A stretch of DNA of 64,000 bases, from the NCBI GenBank assembly GCA_017501695.1, contig JAFVWL010000128.1:1-64000 (forward strand), read 5' to 3'. A model generated the notes under the pieces. That model did not search any database. It saw nothing but the letters and a program-made list of their open reading frames with translations, and was not told where the DNA came from. Positions 52,600 to 60,912 of the stretch are shown in pieces. This DNA comes from Oscillospiraceae bacterium (GTDB lineage Bacteria; Bacillota; Clostridia; Oscillospirales; Oscillospiraceae). The position numbers were made by a program, and so were the translations under genes. Within the stretch, counting starts at the first letter, position 1; the number at the start of each line of letters is the position of its first letter.

Positions 52600-52625
52600 T
52601 TAAAAAAACAGAAATAAACCAAGCA

Positions 52626-52654
52626 TTGACAGGCTAATTTCTTTGTGTTACCAT
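52626..52654 (+). promoter_or_regulatory. Possible promoter of the HxlR-type regulator
   Basis: TTGACA (52626-52631), 17 bases, TACCAT. The -10 box is weak. Confidence 0.4.
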
Positions 52655-52679
52655 TTTATCATATAAAGCATTTTTCGCA

Positions 52680-52703
52680 AGTACGTACATTTTTGTATCA
52701 TAC
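52680..52703. promoter_or_regulatory. Candidate operator dyad before the HxlR-type gene
   Basis: AGTACGTAC and GTATCATACT form an imperfect dyad around a short T-rich centre and include the palindrome GTACGTAC. HxlR/YodB proteins bind comparable TACT/AGTA dyads upstream of their own genes. Confidence 0.45.
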
Positions 52704-52731
52704 TATCCAAAAAGATACTGGAGGTTAAATT

Positions 52732-53109
52732 ATGGAATCCAACTGTCCCGTGGAAGCCACACTTGATTTGATCGGAGGCAAATACAAAGCGCTGATCTTA
52801 TGGCACCTTTCCGACGGAACCCTGCGGTTTTCTGAATTGCGTAAGAGAATCAGCAGTGCCACACCGAAAATGCTGACCCAGCAGCTCCGGGAGCTGGAAG
52901 CACGGGAGCTGATTTACCGGCAGGTTTACCCCGTGATACCACCCAAAGTGGAATATTCCCTGACGGACCTGGGGCGGAGCTTGCTCCCCATTCTGGTTGC
53001 CATGCGTAACTGGGGTGCGGAATATCTGAAGTCCCGGAACCTGAATTCCAGTTGTTTTATGATGGACTCGGACCCCCTCAGGAAAAATAACTGCGGATCG
53101 GATGATTAA
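52732..53109 (+). CDS. HxlR-family winged-helix regulator
   Basis: The 125 residues match HxlR/YodB-type MarR-like regulators: CPVEATLDLIGGKYKALILWHL, the recognition helix region SSATPKMLTQQLRELEARELI, and the wing KVEYSLTDLGRSL. A Cys at residue 5 is in the place used for redox sensing in this family. GGAGG precedes the ATG. Divergent orientation to copA hints that it may control copper or redox stress genes; not proven. Confidence 0.9.
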   Translation: MESNCPVEATLDLIGGKYKALILWHLSDGTLRFSELRKRISSATPKMLTQQLRELEARELIYRQVYPVIPPKVEYSLTDLGRSLLPILVAMRNWGAEYLKSRNLNSSCFMMDSDPLRKNNCGSDD

Positions 53110-53112
53110 CGC

Positions 53113-53140
53113 TTGTATTTTCCCGGAATCGTGCTATACT
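53113..53140 (+). promoter_or_regulatory. Promoter of the ThrE-type exporter gene
   Basis: TTGTAT (53113-53118), 16 bases, TATACT (53135-53140). Confidence 0.7.
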
Positions 53141-53174
53141 GATTTCGTCATTTTCTGCAAGAGAGGTCATCCAT

Positions 53175-54407
53175 ATGGATTACAACATCTTGATGGACCT
53201 TGTCTCCGAGCTGGGCTACCGCCTGTCCATGTGCGGTGCGGAGACCTTCCGGGTCGAAGAAAGCATCAACCGGATCCTGACTGTTTACGGGATCCAGTCC
53301 GAGGCATATTCTATCCCCAACTGCCTCATTGTCAGCATCGAAACCCCCGAGGGCAAGCCCATGACCCGGATGCGACGCATCGGACACCACGGCAACGATC
53401 TGGACGGTGTGGAGAAATACAACAGCCTCAGCCGCCGGATCTGCGAACAGGCGCCGGAGCCCAAGCAGGCCATGCAATGGCTTTCTCAAACGGATGCCAC
53501 CATGGTCACCTACTCCTTCCCCATGATTCTGATCAGCAGCTTTCTTGGCGCCTTTGGCTTCAGCTTTTTGTTTGGCGCTACCCTTCTGGACGGATTGTTC
53601 GCAGGGCTGTGCGGCATTCTCATCGGCTGCGTCAACCGGGTCATGAACAATCTGGAAACCAACCAGTTTTTCCGCACCATCGTTGCTTCCTTCCTGATGG
53701 CAACGCCGCCCTATATCCTGGGCGCATTGGGCCTGACGGACAATGCCGACGCTGTAATCATTGCGGCCATCATGCTGCTGGTGCCAGGTTTGCTCTTCGT
53801 CAACGCCATGCGGGATATCATTTACGGCGACACCAATTCCGGCATTAACCGGATCATGCAGGTACTGCTGATTGCCGCCGCCCTGTGTCTCGGCACCGGT
53901 ACCGCCTGGACCCTGGTCAATACGCTGATCGGCGTACCGCTCAGTCCCTCGCCTCTGGCTTACAACATCCCCATTCAGCTTGTAGCCTGCTTCATCGGAT
54001 GTTTTGGATTCTCCATGCTGTTCAACATCCACGGTCCCGGAATACTTCTGTGTATGCTGGGTGGCATTCTTACCTGGCTTGCCTATCTGGTACTGCTGGA
54101 GCTGGGCTGTGATGAGATTATGTGCTATTTTCTTTCCACCGTGGTAGCCGCGGCCTATGCGGAGATCATGGCCCGGGTCCGAAAATATCCCGCCATCTCT
54201 TACCTGGTCGTATCCATATTCCCTCTGATCCCCGGCGCGGGCGTCTATTACACCATGAATTACGCCGTCCGGGGCGATATGGCAAGCTTTGCTCAGCAGG
54301 GCACCCATACCATCGCCATTGCCGGTGTCATGGCAGTGGGTATGCTCATGGTCTCCACCGTGGTCCGGCTTTGGTCCACCTGGCAGCGCAAACAAAACAA
54401 AAAATAA
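53175..54407 (+). CDS. Threonine/serine exporter family protein (ThrE, YjjP-YjjB fused)
   Basis: The 410 residues start with the YjjP/DUF1212 segment (YRLSMCGAETFRVEESINRI), which has hydrolase-like conserved residues, followed by about ten membrane helices. The YjjB half is joined in the same chain, as in Corynebacterium ThrE. It likely exports threonine, serine or another small acid. AGAGAGG lies before the ATG. A strong terminator follows. Confidence 0.88.
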   Translation: MDYNILMDLVSELGYRLSMCGAETFRVEESINRILTVYGIQSEAYSIPNCLIVSIETPEGKPMTRMRRIGHHGNDLDGVEKYNSLSRRICEQAPEPKQAMQWLSQTDATMVTYSFPMILISSFLGAFGFSFLFGATLLDGLFAGLCGILIGCVNRVMNNLETNQFFRTIVASFLMATPPYILGALGLTDNADAVIIAAIMLLVPGLLFVNAMRDIIYGDTNSGINRIMQVLLIAAALCLGTGTAWTLVNTLIGVPLSPSPLAYNIPIQLVACFIGCFGFSMLFNIHGPGILLCMLGGILTWLAYLVLLELGCDEIMCYFLSTVVAAAYAEIMARVRKYPAISYLVVSIFPLIPGAGVYYTMNYAVRGDMASFAQQGTHTIAIAGVMAVGMLMVSTVVRLWSTWQRKQNKK

Positions 54408-54412
54408 CAAAG

Positions 54413-54453
54413 AGGCTTCGGAGCAGGAATCGCTCCGAAGCCTTTCGTTTTTT
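54413..54453 (+). terminator. Terminator after the ThrE-type gene
   Basis: GGCTTCGGAGC/GCTCCGAAGCC stem, then TTTCGTTTTTT. It lies in a convergent gap just before the yajC stop. Confidence 0.88.
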
Positions 54454-54459
54454 ATGGAA

Positions 54460-54840
54460 TTAAAGATCCTTTTCGGCCTTCTTGGCAGCCTTGGCCTTGG
54501 CCTTGGCTTCCTCTGCCTTCTTGGCTTCCTCAGCGGCACGGGCAGCAGCGGACTCGTTGGTGGACACAGCCCACTTGACAAGTTCGATACGGACACGGTC
54601 TGCGCTGGTTTCGATAACGATGTTATCGCCCTTGATGTCAACGATCTTACCGACAATACCGCCGATGGTGGTAATGTCATCGCCAACCTTCAGGGACTCG
54701 CGCATTTCTTCCGCTTCCTTCTTCCGCTTGTTCTCGGGACGGATCAGCATGAAATACATCAGAGCGAACATGACGCCCATCATAATGAGGGTGCTCATCA
54801 TATCAACACCGGCGCCGGGATTTTCCAGGAAATACAGCAT
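54460..54840 (-). CDS. yajC: Preprotein translocase subunit YajC
   Basis: The 126 residues have one membrane helix (LIMMGVMFALMYFMLIRPENKRKKE) and the conserved SLKVGDDITTIGGIVGKI with a following barrel-like segment. The C-terminal tail is a long Ala/Lys/Glu helix, longer than usual. YajC associates with SecDF in protein export. The tgt-yajC order is the common one, but a promoter sits between them here. Confidence 0.95.
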   Translation of the reverse strand: MLYFLENPGAGVDMMSTLIMMGVMFALMYFMLIRPENKRKKEAEEMRESLKVGDDITTIGGIVGKIVDIKGDNIVIETSADRVRIELVKWAVSTNESAAARAAEEAKKAEEAKAKAKAAKKAEKDL

Positions 54841-54877
54841 GGGTAAAAACTCCTTCGTTTTTGAAAATGTCTTGTAT

Positions 54878-54905
54878 ATTATATCATTGATTGTACAAAA
54901 AGCAA
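54878..54905 (-). promoter_or_regulatory. yajC promoter
   Basis: Minus strand TTGCTT, 16 bases, TATAAT. AAGGAG lies before the start codon. Confidence 0.72.
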
Positions 54906-54912
54906 GGACAAA

Positions 54913-56043
54913 TTATATTCTTCTGCTCAATTTCTCGGAATACTCCGCCCGGAACTGAGCAAAAGTGCCGTTATCCAGGTTGTCACGGATCCGCTCCATG
55001 AGTTTGTTGTAGAAATACAGATTGTGCATCACCGCAAGACGCAGAGCCAAAGTCTCCTCTGCCACGAACAGGTGCCGGATATAGGCCCTGCTGTACCGGC
55101 GGCATACGGGACAGTCACACTCGGGGTCAATGGGGCCCAGGTCCTTGGCGTATTTGGCGTTTTTCAGATTGATGGCACCCTGCCAGGTAAAAAGCCGGGC
55201 ATGACGGGCATTCCGGGCGGGCATGACGCAGTCAAAGAAGTCCACGCCCCGGGCCACCGCCTCTATGATGTTTGTGGGGGTTCCCACTCCCATAAGGTAG
55301 CGGGTCTTGTCCGCGGGCATATGCGGTTCCACGGCATCGATGATATCATACATCTCCTGAGCTGTCTCGCCCACAGCCAGGCCGCCGATGGCATAGCCGG
55401 GCAGATCCAGCTCCGCGATGCGTTTCATATGGTCCACCCGGATGTCGGCATAGGTGCCGCCCTGGTTGATACCCCAGAGCATCTGCTGGGGATTCACCGT
55501 ATCCGGCAGGCTGTTAAGCCGGGCATTCTCCGCTTTGCACCGTTCCAGCCAGCGGGTGGTCCGTGCCACGCTCTTCAGCACATAATCCCGGGGCGCAGGA
55601 TTTTCGATGCACTCGTCAAAGGCCATGCAAATATCACTGCCCAGATTGGACTGGATCTGCATACTCTCCTCCGGACCCATAAAGATCTTTCGGCCGTCAA
55701 TGTGGGAGGCAAAATAGACACCCTCCTCCTTGATCCGCCGCAGACCGGCCAGGCTGAAAACCTGGAATCCACCGGAATCCGTCAGCATGGGGCCGTCCCA
55801 GGTCATAAATTTGTGCAGGCCGCCGCACTCCTTCACCAGTTGGTCACCGGGACGTAAATGCAGATGGTAAGTATTGCTCAGCTCCACCTGGCATCCGATG
55901 TCCTTCAGATCCCTGGCACTGAGGCCGCCTTTGATGGCGCCTTGGGTGCCCACATTCATAAACACGGGGGTCTGGACCGTGCCATGGGCGCAGGTAAATT
56001 CACCCCGCCGGGCCTTACCCTCGGTTTTCTTCAGTTCAAACAT
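54913..56043 (-). CDS. tgt: tRNA-guanine(34) transglycosylase
   Basis: Exchanges the wobble guanine for the queuosine precursor preQ1. The 376 residues show DSGGFQVFSL with the catalytic Asp, GGLAVGE, the nucleophile block DFFDCVMPARNARHARLFT and the zinc site CDCPVCRRY with a later His. ATG 56043 follows GGAGG; the upstream in-frame start is not used. Length is normal. Confidence 0.97.
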   Translation of the reverse strand: MFELKKTEGKARRGEFTCAHGTVQTPVFMNVGTQGAIKGGLSARDLKDIGCQVELSNTYHLHLRPGDQLVKECGGLHKFMTWDGPMLTDSGGFQVFSLAGLRRIKEEGVYFASHIDGRKIFMGPEESMQIQSNLGSDICMAFDECIENPAPRDYVLKSVARTTRWLERCKAENARLNSLPDTVNPQQMLWGINQGGTYADIRVDHMKRIAELDLPGYAIGGLAVGETAQEMYDIIDAVEPHMPADKTRYLMGVGTPTNIIEAVARGVDFFDCVMPARNARHARLFTWQGAINLKNAKYAKDLGPIDPECDCPVCRRYSRAYIRHLFVAEETLALRLAVMHNLYFYNKLMERIRDNLDNGTFAQFRAEYSEKLSRRI

Positions 56044-56114
56044 GATTAACCTCCAATTCAAATCTGTCAACAGACAGATCAGGATCCAGAATTATTGTCA
56101 ACGGTTCCGTCCGG

Positions 56115-57179
56115 TCATTCGTTCCAGGAATTACCCGCGTCCTCGCAGTCATCCGAGGAACCCAGTAAAAGCCGGTTGGTATCGGACCGGTTTTCGGTCA
56201 GCACCAGGCTGGCACATTGGCCCTCCACGCGGATATCATAATCCCCGGACCGCAGGAACACACACTTTGTTACCCGAAAATCGGAACAGTTTTCAAAATA
56301 ACACCCGTCGCAAAGGGCATCCGTCGAGGTGCAGTTTTCATAAACGCCGCCAAAGGCCGCAATACCGCCAAAATTATACCGGTTCTCCCGGGCGGTGCAG
56401 TCCGAAACCGCAAATCCCCCGGTTCCCTTTGCCTGATACCGCTGGGGATCAAACCGGCCCTGGTGCTCGAAAAAGAACCCGAATTTGGCATTCCCTTCTG
56501 CATGGCAGCCTTCGATCCGGATGCTTTCATCATCGGAAAATCCAAATCCGATTCCAAAGCCCGACGCACCGGTGCTTTCAGGATCAGCAGCCTTTCCGCA
56601 GTTAAGGGCCCAGCAATTGACAATGCTGCTGTCCAGAGGGCAGTCCACGCCAAAGCCCGTGGCATCCGTATTTCGAACGGTCACCCCATTCCAATGGCAA
56701 TTACGGAACAGGTTAAACATAAAGCCCTTGCCTGCAGAGGTGTAAACCTGGCAGGAGGTGCCAATGGCATCAATCACGAAATCCTCAAACACGCAGTTTT
56801 CCAGATAATCGGCCTGGCCCAGATCCAGATAGTCGTTATAGTAGAACATATCCAGACCGTAGACAGACTCACCCACCGGCTTCAGCACCGTCCGTTCCCC
56901 ATCACCCACGATCCGCACGTTGGAACGCATTTTGATACAGTGGGCACCGATGGTCTGAGTCCCGTTCTGGGCGAATTCATATTCCCCTGCCGGGATATAG
57001 ATGGTTCCGCCCAAAGGAGAAACCCAATCGATCAGCTTTTGAAGATTCTGACTGTTTTTTATCCCACCGTTCTCCGGTCTGACCCCAAAAAGTACGGCGT
57101 TGATCCGGAAATTGCTTAGCAGAAGCACGGAACCGACCACCACCAGGATCAGGACCAGCCATGGAAGCATTCGTTTCAT
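56115..57179 (-). CDS. Membrane-anchored right-handed beta-helix protein
   Basis: The 354 residues have an N-terminal membrane helix (LPWLVLILVVVGSVLLL). A pectate-lyase-like beta-helix follows: GGTIYIPAGEYEF at its start, then repeated short strands with Asn ladders (ENCVFEDFVIDAIG, FRNCHWNGVTVRNTDATG, EGCHAEGNAKFGFF). Such folds bind or cut surface polysaccharide. Catalytic residues cannot be named. ATG 57179 is chosen; a GTG two codons before is also possible. It is the last chromosomal-looking gene before the small-gene block. Confidence 0.75.
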   Translation of the reverse strand: MKRMLPWLVLILVVVGSVLLLSNFRINAVLFGVRPENGGIKNSQNLQKLIDWVSPLGGTIYIPAGEYEFAQNGTQTIGAHCIKMRSNVRIVGDGERTVLKPVGESVYGLDMFYYNDYLDLGQADYLENCVFEDFVIDAIGTSCQVYTSAGKGFMFNLFRNCHWNGVTVRNTDATGFGVDCPLDSSIVNCWALNCGKAADPESTGASGFGIGFGFSDDESIRIEGCHAEGNAKFGFFFEHQGRFDPQRYQAKGTGGFAVSDCTARENRYNFGGIAAFGGVYENCTSTDALCDGCYFENCSDFRVTKCVFLRSGDYDIRVEGQCASLVLTENRSDTNRLLLGSSDDCEDAGNSWNE

Positions 57180-57437
57180 AGCCACTCAAAGGATGCACAT
57201 GGCATCCCCTATGTTCACGGGAGTAGTGATGCCAAGACGGAAATCTCGAAAAAGTTCGGATTTCTATACTCTCGTATCACGGGGATCAACACACTTTTTT
57301 CCACTTTCCCTATTTTATCAGAAACCGGCTGTATGTCAATCGTTTCGTTCAAATAAACAGCCCACTGGAGCGACTGGGACAGTTGCTTACCAGTGGGTTG
57401 TATGTTTCATGAGGCGTGAGCCTCTGGAAATCGTATT
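57180..57437. other. Boundary region with hairpins, no gene
   Basis: No gene seen. On the minus strand two hairpins follow the small-gene block: AGAGGC-TCAC-GCCTC (near 57412-57425) and CCCACTGG/CCAGTGGG (57361-57398) followed by CTGTTTATTT. The second looks like the block's terminator. A junction or attachment site could lie here, but no repeat pair can be shown from one end. Confidence 0.45.
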
Positions 57438-57803
57438 CTATCTGCGGCCTTTCTTCTTCCTGCCAGTGATCACTTCAACCACATAGTCGTATCGCTCTTC
57501 AAAGGGGAAGAACTTGCCCTTATTCTTGACGATCGCTTTCATCTTCTCATCCATCTTATGCCGGAGGTAGTCAGCGTCCTCAGCATCAGTCAGAGCGTCG
57601 AAGAACAGATCGTAATACTTGCCTACGCCCCGTAGCACCTTCATCAACCGGGTGTAGCCCAGAACATCCTTTTCCATGACCTCCGGGTCATTCAAGGCGA
57701 AGATGAACATATCGGTCATAAACTGCTCATAGGTCTGCCGGGCAGCTTGCCGGTTCGCCTGATCTCTGGCTTTCTGCCGCTCAAGATAACCGTTCTTTGC
57801 CAT
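57438..57803 (-). CDS. Phage/mobile-element-type hypothetical protein
   Basis: The 121-residue soluble helical protein begins with MAKNGYLERQKARDQANRQ, and later has FIFALNDPEVMEKDVLGYTRLMKVL and a basic end (GRKKKGRR). The start and the ALNDPEVM-DV segment resemble proteins I associate with Firmicutes phages and integrative elements. Function not known. GGAGG precedes the ATG. It is the last gene of the block and overlaps the gene before it by 23 bases. Confidence 0.7.
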   Translation of the reverse strand: MAKNGYLERQKARDQANRQAARQTYEQFMTDMFIFALNDPEVMEKDVLGYTRLMKVLRGVGKYYDLFFDALTDAEDADYLRHKMDEKMKAIVKNKGKFFPFEERYDYVVEVITGRKKKGRR

Positions 57804-57978
57804 TGGGCTTGCCTCCTTTCTTGCGCTTCTTCTTGGGTCTTCGGTACGGACATCCGGGACCCATGTAATGCTCCGTCGGCTCCCAGTCCGCCAGAACGAT
57901 CTCTTGGGTTACATCGCACCAGCTATCGCCCTCGCCAATGTACTGGCAGTTAGGGCAGACATCAGGATCACAAACCAT
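57781..57978 (-). CDS. Small Cys-containing hypothetical protein
   Basis: The 65 residues carry CDPDVCPNC, a further Cys pair (CDVTQ and GCPYR) and a Lys/Arg-rich end (PKKKRKKGGK). This suggests a small zinc-binding, nucleic-acid-associated protein. ATG 57978 follows GGAGGTG and sits one base after the upstream stop. Confidence 0.62.
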   Translation of the reverse strand: MVCDPDVCPNCQYIGEGDSWCDVTQEIVLADWEPTEHYMGPGCPYRRPKKKRKKGGKPNGKERLS

Positions 57979-57979
57979 A

Positions 57980-58156
57980 TCATTCACCTCCACACTCTAC
58001 GGCTTCATAGGTGACATCGGAGAAGTCGCCATAGTCCAGCTTGATCTCCTCTGTCCACCACATCATCTCAGCCGCTGCCTTCGCCTCTTCTGCGGATGCC
58101 GCTTCTACAAAGACCTTCTTGCTGAGATGCTCGGTCACGGTCACTTGGTACTTCAT
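57980..58156 (-). CDS. DpnD/PcfM-like small protein
   Basis: The 58 residues (MKYQVTVTEHLSKKVFVEA, then SAEEAKAAAEM and a C-terminal acidic strand) follow the beta-beta-alpha pattern of DpnD/PcfM-like proteins found on mobile elements. The family's role is not known. The start overlaps the stop of the 30-residue peptide gene by two bases within ATGA, indicating coupling. Confidence 0.65.
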   Translation of the reverse strand: MKYQVTVTEHLSKKVFVEAASAEEAKAAAEMMWWTEEIKLDYGDFSDVTYEAVECGGE

Positions 58157-58245
58157 CTGGAGCACCTCTTTCCGAACGGGATGTCAAACAGCAGGATCTT
58201 GACCAGGATCAACGGCCAGCACATCAGCTTCAGCAGGATCTTCAT
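58153..58245 (-). CDS. 30-residue hydrophobic peptide
   Basis: A frame of 30 codons (start MKILLKLMCWPLILVKILL, basic end GKRCSR) forms a single amphipathic or membrane helix. GAGGAAG precedes the ATG. Both neighbours overlap it by ATGA junctions, so the three frames are coupled. Too short for routine gene finding. It could be a toxin-like or membrane-regulatory peptide; no antitoxin is evident. Confidence 0.55.
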   Translation of the reverse strand: MKILLKLMCWPLILVKILLFDIPFGKRCSR

Positions 58246-58691
58246 TCGTCTTCCTCCCCTCCGGTGATCTCAATTCCTACATTCTCTGCGAACTCATCAA
58301 GCTCTTCAGCGAAGTGCTTGCGGTAGACGGCTCCGTTCTTCTCGAACCATACATGGGTGTCCAGATAGTTGTGGTACGACTGAATGTCCTCCTCCGGGTC
58401 AAGGTAGTGGAACTGAAACAACTCCTCGAACTTTTCTTCGGTCAGCTCACCTCGCTGCTCAAGGATTTCGAGGTCGGACAGGCTGTTATTCACAGCAGCC
58501 TTGATTGCCATCTTTCCGAGATAGACAACGGCATCCATCAGACTGTTGAAGTCCATGTCGGTGAAACTGCTACCCTTCCAGCCGGTAGCGTCGATGACAT
58601 CAGGCCAGTCAAAACCGACTCTTTCCAGCATCACCAGATCTGCGGGACCGCACTTCAGGAGGTTGCACACCAGAGCTTCCAGATTGCTCAT
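58242..58691 (-). CDS. Acidic hypothetical protein
   Basis: 149 residues, strongly acidic and helical, with MSNLEALVCNLLKCGPADL at the N-terminus and ITGGEEDE at the end. No signal or membrane segment. No family recognised. GAGGTGT lies before the ATG and its stop overlaps the 30-residue gene. Confidence 0.65.
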   Translation of the reverse strand: MSNLEALVCNLLKCGPADLVMLERVGFDWPDVIDATGWKGSSFTDMDFNSLMDAVVYLGKMAIKAAVNNSLSDLEILEQRGELTEEKFEELFQFHYLDPEEDIQSYHNYLDTHVWFEKNGAVYRKHFAEELDEFAENVGIEITGGEEDE

Positions 58692-58703
58692 ATCTACACC
58701 TCC

Positions 58704-58847
58704 TCAGACTGACTTCAGCCGGAGTCGCCAACCAGCGCCGTATGCCAGCCGGTACTCCCGGAGAGCCTCCATCGCTTCCTTCCTGGTATCGAACTCGTCG
58801 ATCTCTTCCCAGGGCTGATTCTCGTACTTGCCCATGATCTTAACCAT
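58704..58847 (-). CDS. Small hypothetical protein (47 residues)
   Basis: MVKIMGKYENQPWEEIDEF begins a short alpha-beta protein with a Tyr/Arg-rich end. GGAGG precedes ATG 58847. It overlaps the previous gene's 3' end by eight bases. It resembles small phage proteins that only carry a short fold. Function unknown. Confidence 0.6.
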   Translation of the reverse strand: MVKIMGKYENQPWEEIDEFDTRKEAMEALREYRLAYGAGWRLRLKSV

Positions 58848-59466
58848 TTGCGTTGCCTCCAATCTTGTATGTCTTTTTATGCTTCTTGCCGGTGCCCTTC
58901 TGGTACTCGGCAATCCATACGACCTTTCCGCTCTTGTAATGGCGGAAGTGCCCACGAACGGTGAAGATCCCGCCGGGGCTTGAGTGGGAGCCTCTGGGCA
59001 TCGCCAGAAGCGCTCCGTTCTCCTTGCGGAGTATGTAAGTGGTGCGGTTCTGTTTGCGGCTGGATTTTCCCTTGGTGGGTTTATGAGCCGACACGATCCT
59101 CGTCGTTTCAGAGATCGTTCGCACCGGTGAGGCGTAGGTCATCAGCGCCATCAGCGAACAGTAGACCGTCAGGACTGCCTGAAGGTTCTCCTGATCGACC
59201 TGCATCCGGTTCTTTCCGGGCACTGACGCCCACATCCGGTTCTCTGTCATGCGGAACTCGGTGCTGCCCATCGGTCTGGCGTTCATATTCAGGTACAGCT
59301 TCAGCCGGTTCCCTGTGCGGATACCCTTGATACGGAAACCATTGTGCGTCAGGATGATCTCAACCGCCTTCAGAGGGCAAGGGAGCTGGCGAACCAGATC
59401 CTTGTTCTCATCCCTCCAGTGGAGCAGGAGAACCAGATCCTGTTCGTTCATCACAACCTTGTCCAT
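58840..59466 (-). CDS. Basic hypothetical protein
   Basis: 208 residues, basic, two halves. The first (to about 110) is alpha-beta with HNGFRIKGIRTGNRLKLYLN. The second is Lys/Arg-rich with strands (IFTVRGHFRHYKSGKVVWI) and ends in KKHKKTYKIGG. It could bind nucleic acid. No catalytic motif recognised. Its start touches the preceding gene's stop base. Confidence 0.62.
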   Translation of the reverse strand: MDKVVMNEQDLVLLLHWRDENKDLVRQLPCPLKAVEIILTHNGFRIKGIRTGNRLKLYLNMNARPMGSTEFRMTENRMWASVPGKNRMQVDQENLQAVLTVYCSLMALMTYASPVRTISETTRIVSAHKPTKGKSSRKQNRTTYILRKENGALLAMPRGSHSSPGGIFTVRGHFRHYKSGKVVWIAEYQKGTGKKHKKTYKIGGNANG

Positions 59467-59999
59467 CAGCCAGCCTCCTCATCGTGCCAGTGAAGACCAC
59501 GGGCATTGTAGAGCGGAATCCAGTGCTGTTCGTAGAAATCGTAACCGGCACCGTCGATACCGAAGATGTACTCATAATCCTCCTGCTCGTAGATACGGAA
59601 GCCACAGTCAGCCATCATCTGAAGACCTCCCTTCTCTTCCAGCCACCAGTTGTCGATGCCTTCATCAAACGCCCAAAGCGTGCCCCACATAGGAAGGAAG
59701 CTATCCCTCTCAACATCGAACTCGTCCGTGCTAAGTACCGCATCCTCTTCAGAGTTATCCAGGTCGATCAGATACAGATCGTCTTCTCCATCGTAGCAGG
59801 ACTGAACGATCGTGCCGTACTCGCCAGCGTGTTCACCGCTGTGAATGCTCACTCTGTCATGCTTGGAGGGAGGCGTCACCTCATACATTTCCTCGCAACT
59901 GACTTGCAGCAGCTTCTCGCATACTGCATAGGGAATAGCATTGAAGCTGGATACCCAGTGCTGGGCAGCTTCCCTGATCGTCATGCCTTCTTTCAACAT
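59466..59999 (-). CDS. Hypothetical protein with an SH3-like strand region
   Basis: 177 residues, acidic, rich in Trp and Tyr. The segment VSIHSGEHAGEYGTIVQS followed by DLYLIDLDNSEE resembles a KOW/SH3-like beta barrel. The N-terminal 30 residues are helical (TIREAAQHWVSSFNAI). No enzyme motif seen. Coupled to the downstream gene by a one-base junction. Confidence 0.6.
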   Translation of the reverse strand: MLKEGMTIREAAQHWVSSFNAIPYAVCEKLLQVSCEEMYEVTPPSKHDRVSIHSGEHAGEYGTIVQSCYDGEDDLYLIDLDNSEEDAVLSTDEFDVERDSFLPMWGTLWAFDEGIDNWWLEEKGGLQMMADCGFRIYEQEDYEYIFGIDGAGYDFYEQHWIPLYNARGLHWHDEEAG

Positions 60000-60014
60000 C
60001 TTGGATCTCCTTTC

Positions 60015-60293
60015 TTACAACGAGCCACAAAAGGCTCCGAGCTTCTGCCACAGCTCGTAGGTCTTGGTGCTCATCCGCACCGTGTCGGGCACTCCCCTGC
60101 CGACCGTCCAGCTCTGAGCCTTACTGAACAGTGCGCTGGCGGCTTCCCGCTCAGCTTCGGTGAACTCCATCTTCCAGCGGCGCTTACGCCGCATCGTGTT
60201 CCAGCAACTGCCGTAACGGGTCATGCAGATCAGGGAGTAGGGGATATTTGCGTGTACTTCCTCATGACTGAGGATAATTTCGAGCTTTGCCAT
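60015..60293 (-). CDS. Small basic hypothetical protein
   Basis: 92 residues with MAKLEIILSHEEVHANIPYS, a basic RRKRRWKMEF centre and a C-terminal helix. HEEVHA looks like the H-x3-H part of a metalloprotease but lacks the full HExxH context, so no enzyme call is made. Three bases separate it from the gene before. Confidence 0.55.
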   Translation of the reverse strand: MAKLEIILSHEEVHANIPYSLICMTRYGSCWNTMRRKRRWKMEFTEAEREAASALFSKAQSWTVGRGVPDTVRMSTKTYELWQKLGAFCGSL

Positions 60294-60296
60294 AAG

Positions 60297-60527
60297 TCAT
60301 TCCTCCATGTGTTCCTGCCGTTCACAGGAACCGTTTATGCTGCATTCATCGCAGCAGTAGTCACAGTCTTCATCATCGAACTCCTCGACGATTTCGCCAC
60401 TGCAATAGCCCTCTTGGATGAGCTTGGCGATATGTTCTTGCGTGGCTTCTGACAGATCCTCAAATCTGACTGGCTCTCCCTCAATGGTCAAATCCCACTT
60501 GATGTGCCACCACCCGGTTTTCGTCAT
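60297..60527 (-). CDS. Small acidic Cys-cluster protein
   Basis: 76 residues, with IKWDLTIEGEPVRFEDLSE followed by a cluster DEDCDYCCDECSINGSC that could bind zinc or an iron-sulfur centre. ATG 60527 follows GGAGGTG. The role is unknown. Confidence 0.62.
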   Translation of the reverse strand: MTKTGWWHIKWDLTIEGEPVRFEDLSEATQEHIAKLIQEGYCSGEIVEEFDDEDCDYCCDECSINGSCERQEHMEE

Positions 60528-60532
60528 TTCAG

Positions 60533-60901
60533 TCACCTCCGTCCATATACGGTGCATACGAAGGAGTCCTCAAACTCCTCCATGGCCTTCAGATAGTCAC
60601 CCTCTGTTTCAAACGGATGGATCATCAGATCGGCGCCGGTGATACCTTCTTCACTGAACTGGATCGCCGCATACATCACGCACCATGACTGGCTCCTCTG
60701 GAGAACCTTTTCGGCTTCAATGCGGAACATCGTTCTCCAGTACGCCAGCTCCGCTAATGTGATACGCTCCCAGAACTCCGATTCAGGGAACACCACGGGG
60801 ATCACTTTCCCCTGCTTCTTCTGGACTTCGTGCATCGCCCGGTACTTCAGATCCCACAGTGCAGGATCACCGGCAACACTCCAAGATTCATGCTCACCCA
60901 T
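60533..60901 (-). CDS. Hypothetical protein
   Basis: 122 residues, alpha-helical, with no signal or membrane segment. Landmarks are YRAMHEVQKKQGKVIPVVF and AYWRTMFRIEAEKVL. Not recognised. GGAGG lies before the ATG. It is tightly packed between neighbours on the same strand. Confidence 0.6.
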   Translation of the reverse strand: MGEHESWSVAGDPALWDLKYRAMHEVQKKQGKVIPVVFPESEFWERITLAELAYWRTMFRIEAEKVLQRSQSWCVMYAAIQFSEEGITGADLMIHPFETEGDYLKAMEEFEDSFVCTVYGRR

Positions 60902-60912
60902 GCTATCCCTCC

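Noticed and set aside
60240..60290. A metalloprotease motif in the 92-residue protein (HEEVHA)
   Set aside because: The spacing is H-x3-H with Glu at the right place only by chance-like context, and no further ligands or fold of a protease are seen in so short a protein.
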